Assembly: GCA_900642245.1 (NCBI GenBank)
Contig: CAAAJI010000214.1
Span: 7,961-21,806, forward strand
Reading direction: 5' to 3'
Source of the DNA: Fragilaria radians
Taxonomy: Eukaryota; Bacillariophyta; Fragilariophyceae; Fragilariales; Fragilariaceae
DNA length: 13,846 bases
A program made the translations under genes and the position numbers. Shown here one piece after another: positions 13,144 through 13,846 of this stretch. The notes below the pieces were generated by a model. It was not told where the DNA came from. It made no database searches and saw only the letters and a program-made list of their open reading frames with translations. The stretch's first letter is position 1, and every line of letters begins with the position of its first letter.

Positions 13144-13846
13144 AACAGCAGCAGCAGCAGTACTCTACAACAAATCATTGTCAACAATGAGAATTCAGAT
13201 CGTCTTGCTGCGACGCTGTGTTGGATGAGAGGTGCAGCACTCAAAATGGGGCAAATGTTTAGTATTCAAGATGAATCACTCCTTCCTCCGGCATTGACAC
13301 GTGCTCTCCAGAAGGTTAGGCAGGGTGCTGAGGCAATGCCACAACGTCAGTTAGAACAACAGCTATGTAGAGAGTTGGGGGATAATTGGAGAGATCAGTT
13401 TGAATCCTTTGAGGATATGCCCTTTGCAGCAGCTAGTATTGGACAAGTCCATAGAGCCACAATTCGAACGAATGACAAGGATCCAATGTCAATCAAACAG
13501 GTTGTTGTGAAAGTTCAATATCCAGGAGTTGCACAATCAATTGAATCCGATTTACAAAACCTAACTATGTTAATCAAAATGACAGGCTTTGCACCCAAGG
13601 GTCTATTCCTGGATAATGTCATTCGTGTCGGACGAGAAGAACTCAAGGTGGAGTGTAATTACCTTTTAGAAAAAGAAAATCAACGACGATTCAAGGCTCT
13701 TGTGGAGAATGATCCCTTTTTAAGTCGTGAAAAAGTCTTTGTACCGGATGTCATGGAGGGTTTGACCACCAATCAAATTTTAACATCCAAATTGGCACGT
13801 GGTGGGACTATTGATAAGGTTGTGAACTTACTGTCACTAATAAGAT
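13144..13846 (+). pseudogene. COQ8/ADCK3-like atypical kinase, 3' part, open at window edge
   Basis: A 234-codon open frame without a start codon of its own, in phase with 7514-7648 when the element and one duplication copy are discounted. It opens with Asn/Ser repeats and then shows the COQ8 hallmarks: MRGAALKMGQMFSIQDE with the KxGQ motif (13243-13254), MPQRQLEQQL, the Ala-rich nucleotide loop AAASIGQVHRA (13426-13458), VVVKVQYPGV with the VAVK-type Lys (13510-13512), and KGLFLDNVIRVGREELKVEC. COQ8 is a mitochondrial UbiB-family kinase/ATPase that supports coenzyme Q synthesis. Asn (AAT, 13657-13659) follows EC where ECDY is usual, a G-to-A change if real. The catalytic loop lies beyond the window. 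Alone, this part lacks the VP segment. It could be a plastid ABC1K relative, but the KxGQ context favours COQ8. Confidence 0.88.

Noticed and set aside
1..13846. A new defence system or other multi-gene accessory system
   Set aside because: All long frames are explained by copia polyproteins or the COQ8-like kinase; no other domains are recognisable.

Overview
The window looks like AT-rich nuclear DNA of a eukaryotic alga, most likely a diatom or other stramenopile. The inference rests on Ty1/copia retroelements whose motifs resemble diatom-type (CoDi-like) copia lineages, and on a COQ8/ADCK3-type kinase gene with a low-complexity N-terminal linker. No bacterial gene organisation is seen. Almost everything is retrotransposon; the host part is a small repeat-encoding ORF at the left edge and a broken COQ8-like gene at the right.

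Layout: (1) 1-224, host-like ORF made of 12-bp repeats (a xxPV peptide repeat), cut by an LTR. (2) 225 to about 2553, element A, a minus-strand copia relic with its 3' LTR (225-434), decayed RNase H, half an RT, and an integrase fragment; its 5' half (protease, gag, 5' LTR) is missing. (3) About 2554-7160, element B, a plus-strand copia of a different lineage in circularly permuted order: linker-RT-RNase H-LTR-gag-protease-integrase-linker, with the same stretch of about 58 bp at both ends. (4) About 7161-7648, the 5' part of the COQ8-like gene. (5) 7649-13138, element C, a nearly complete minus-strand copia of the same broad lineage as A, with two LTRs, a 5-bp target duplication (ATAAC) and a gag-pol frame broken by three stops and two to three frameshifts. 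(6) 13144-13846, the rest of the COQ8-like kinase, open to the window edge.

Element C interrupts the COQ8 gene inside an Asn/Ser-rich linker. The kinase reading frame is in phase on the two sides once the element and one copy of the target duplication are discounted. The upstream part also carries an in-frame TGA, so this allele appears to be a pseudogene with at least two lesions.

Most notable: immediately next to the 5' LTR of element C, at the primer binding site position, lies a 14-nt stretch whose exact complement occurs inside the element's own 3' LTR, suggesting self-primed reverse transcription (known in Tf1-type elements, not established in copia). The two LTRs of element C share both ends but have unrelated centres, which is abnormal for one insertion. 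Element B's permuted order with overlapping ends suggests origin from a one-LTR circle or a tandem array. None of these was confirmed by computation or database search.
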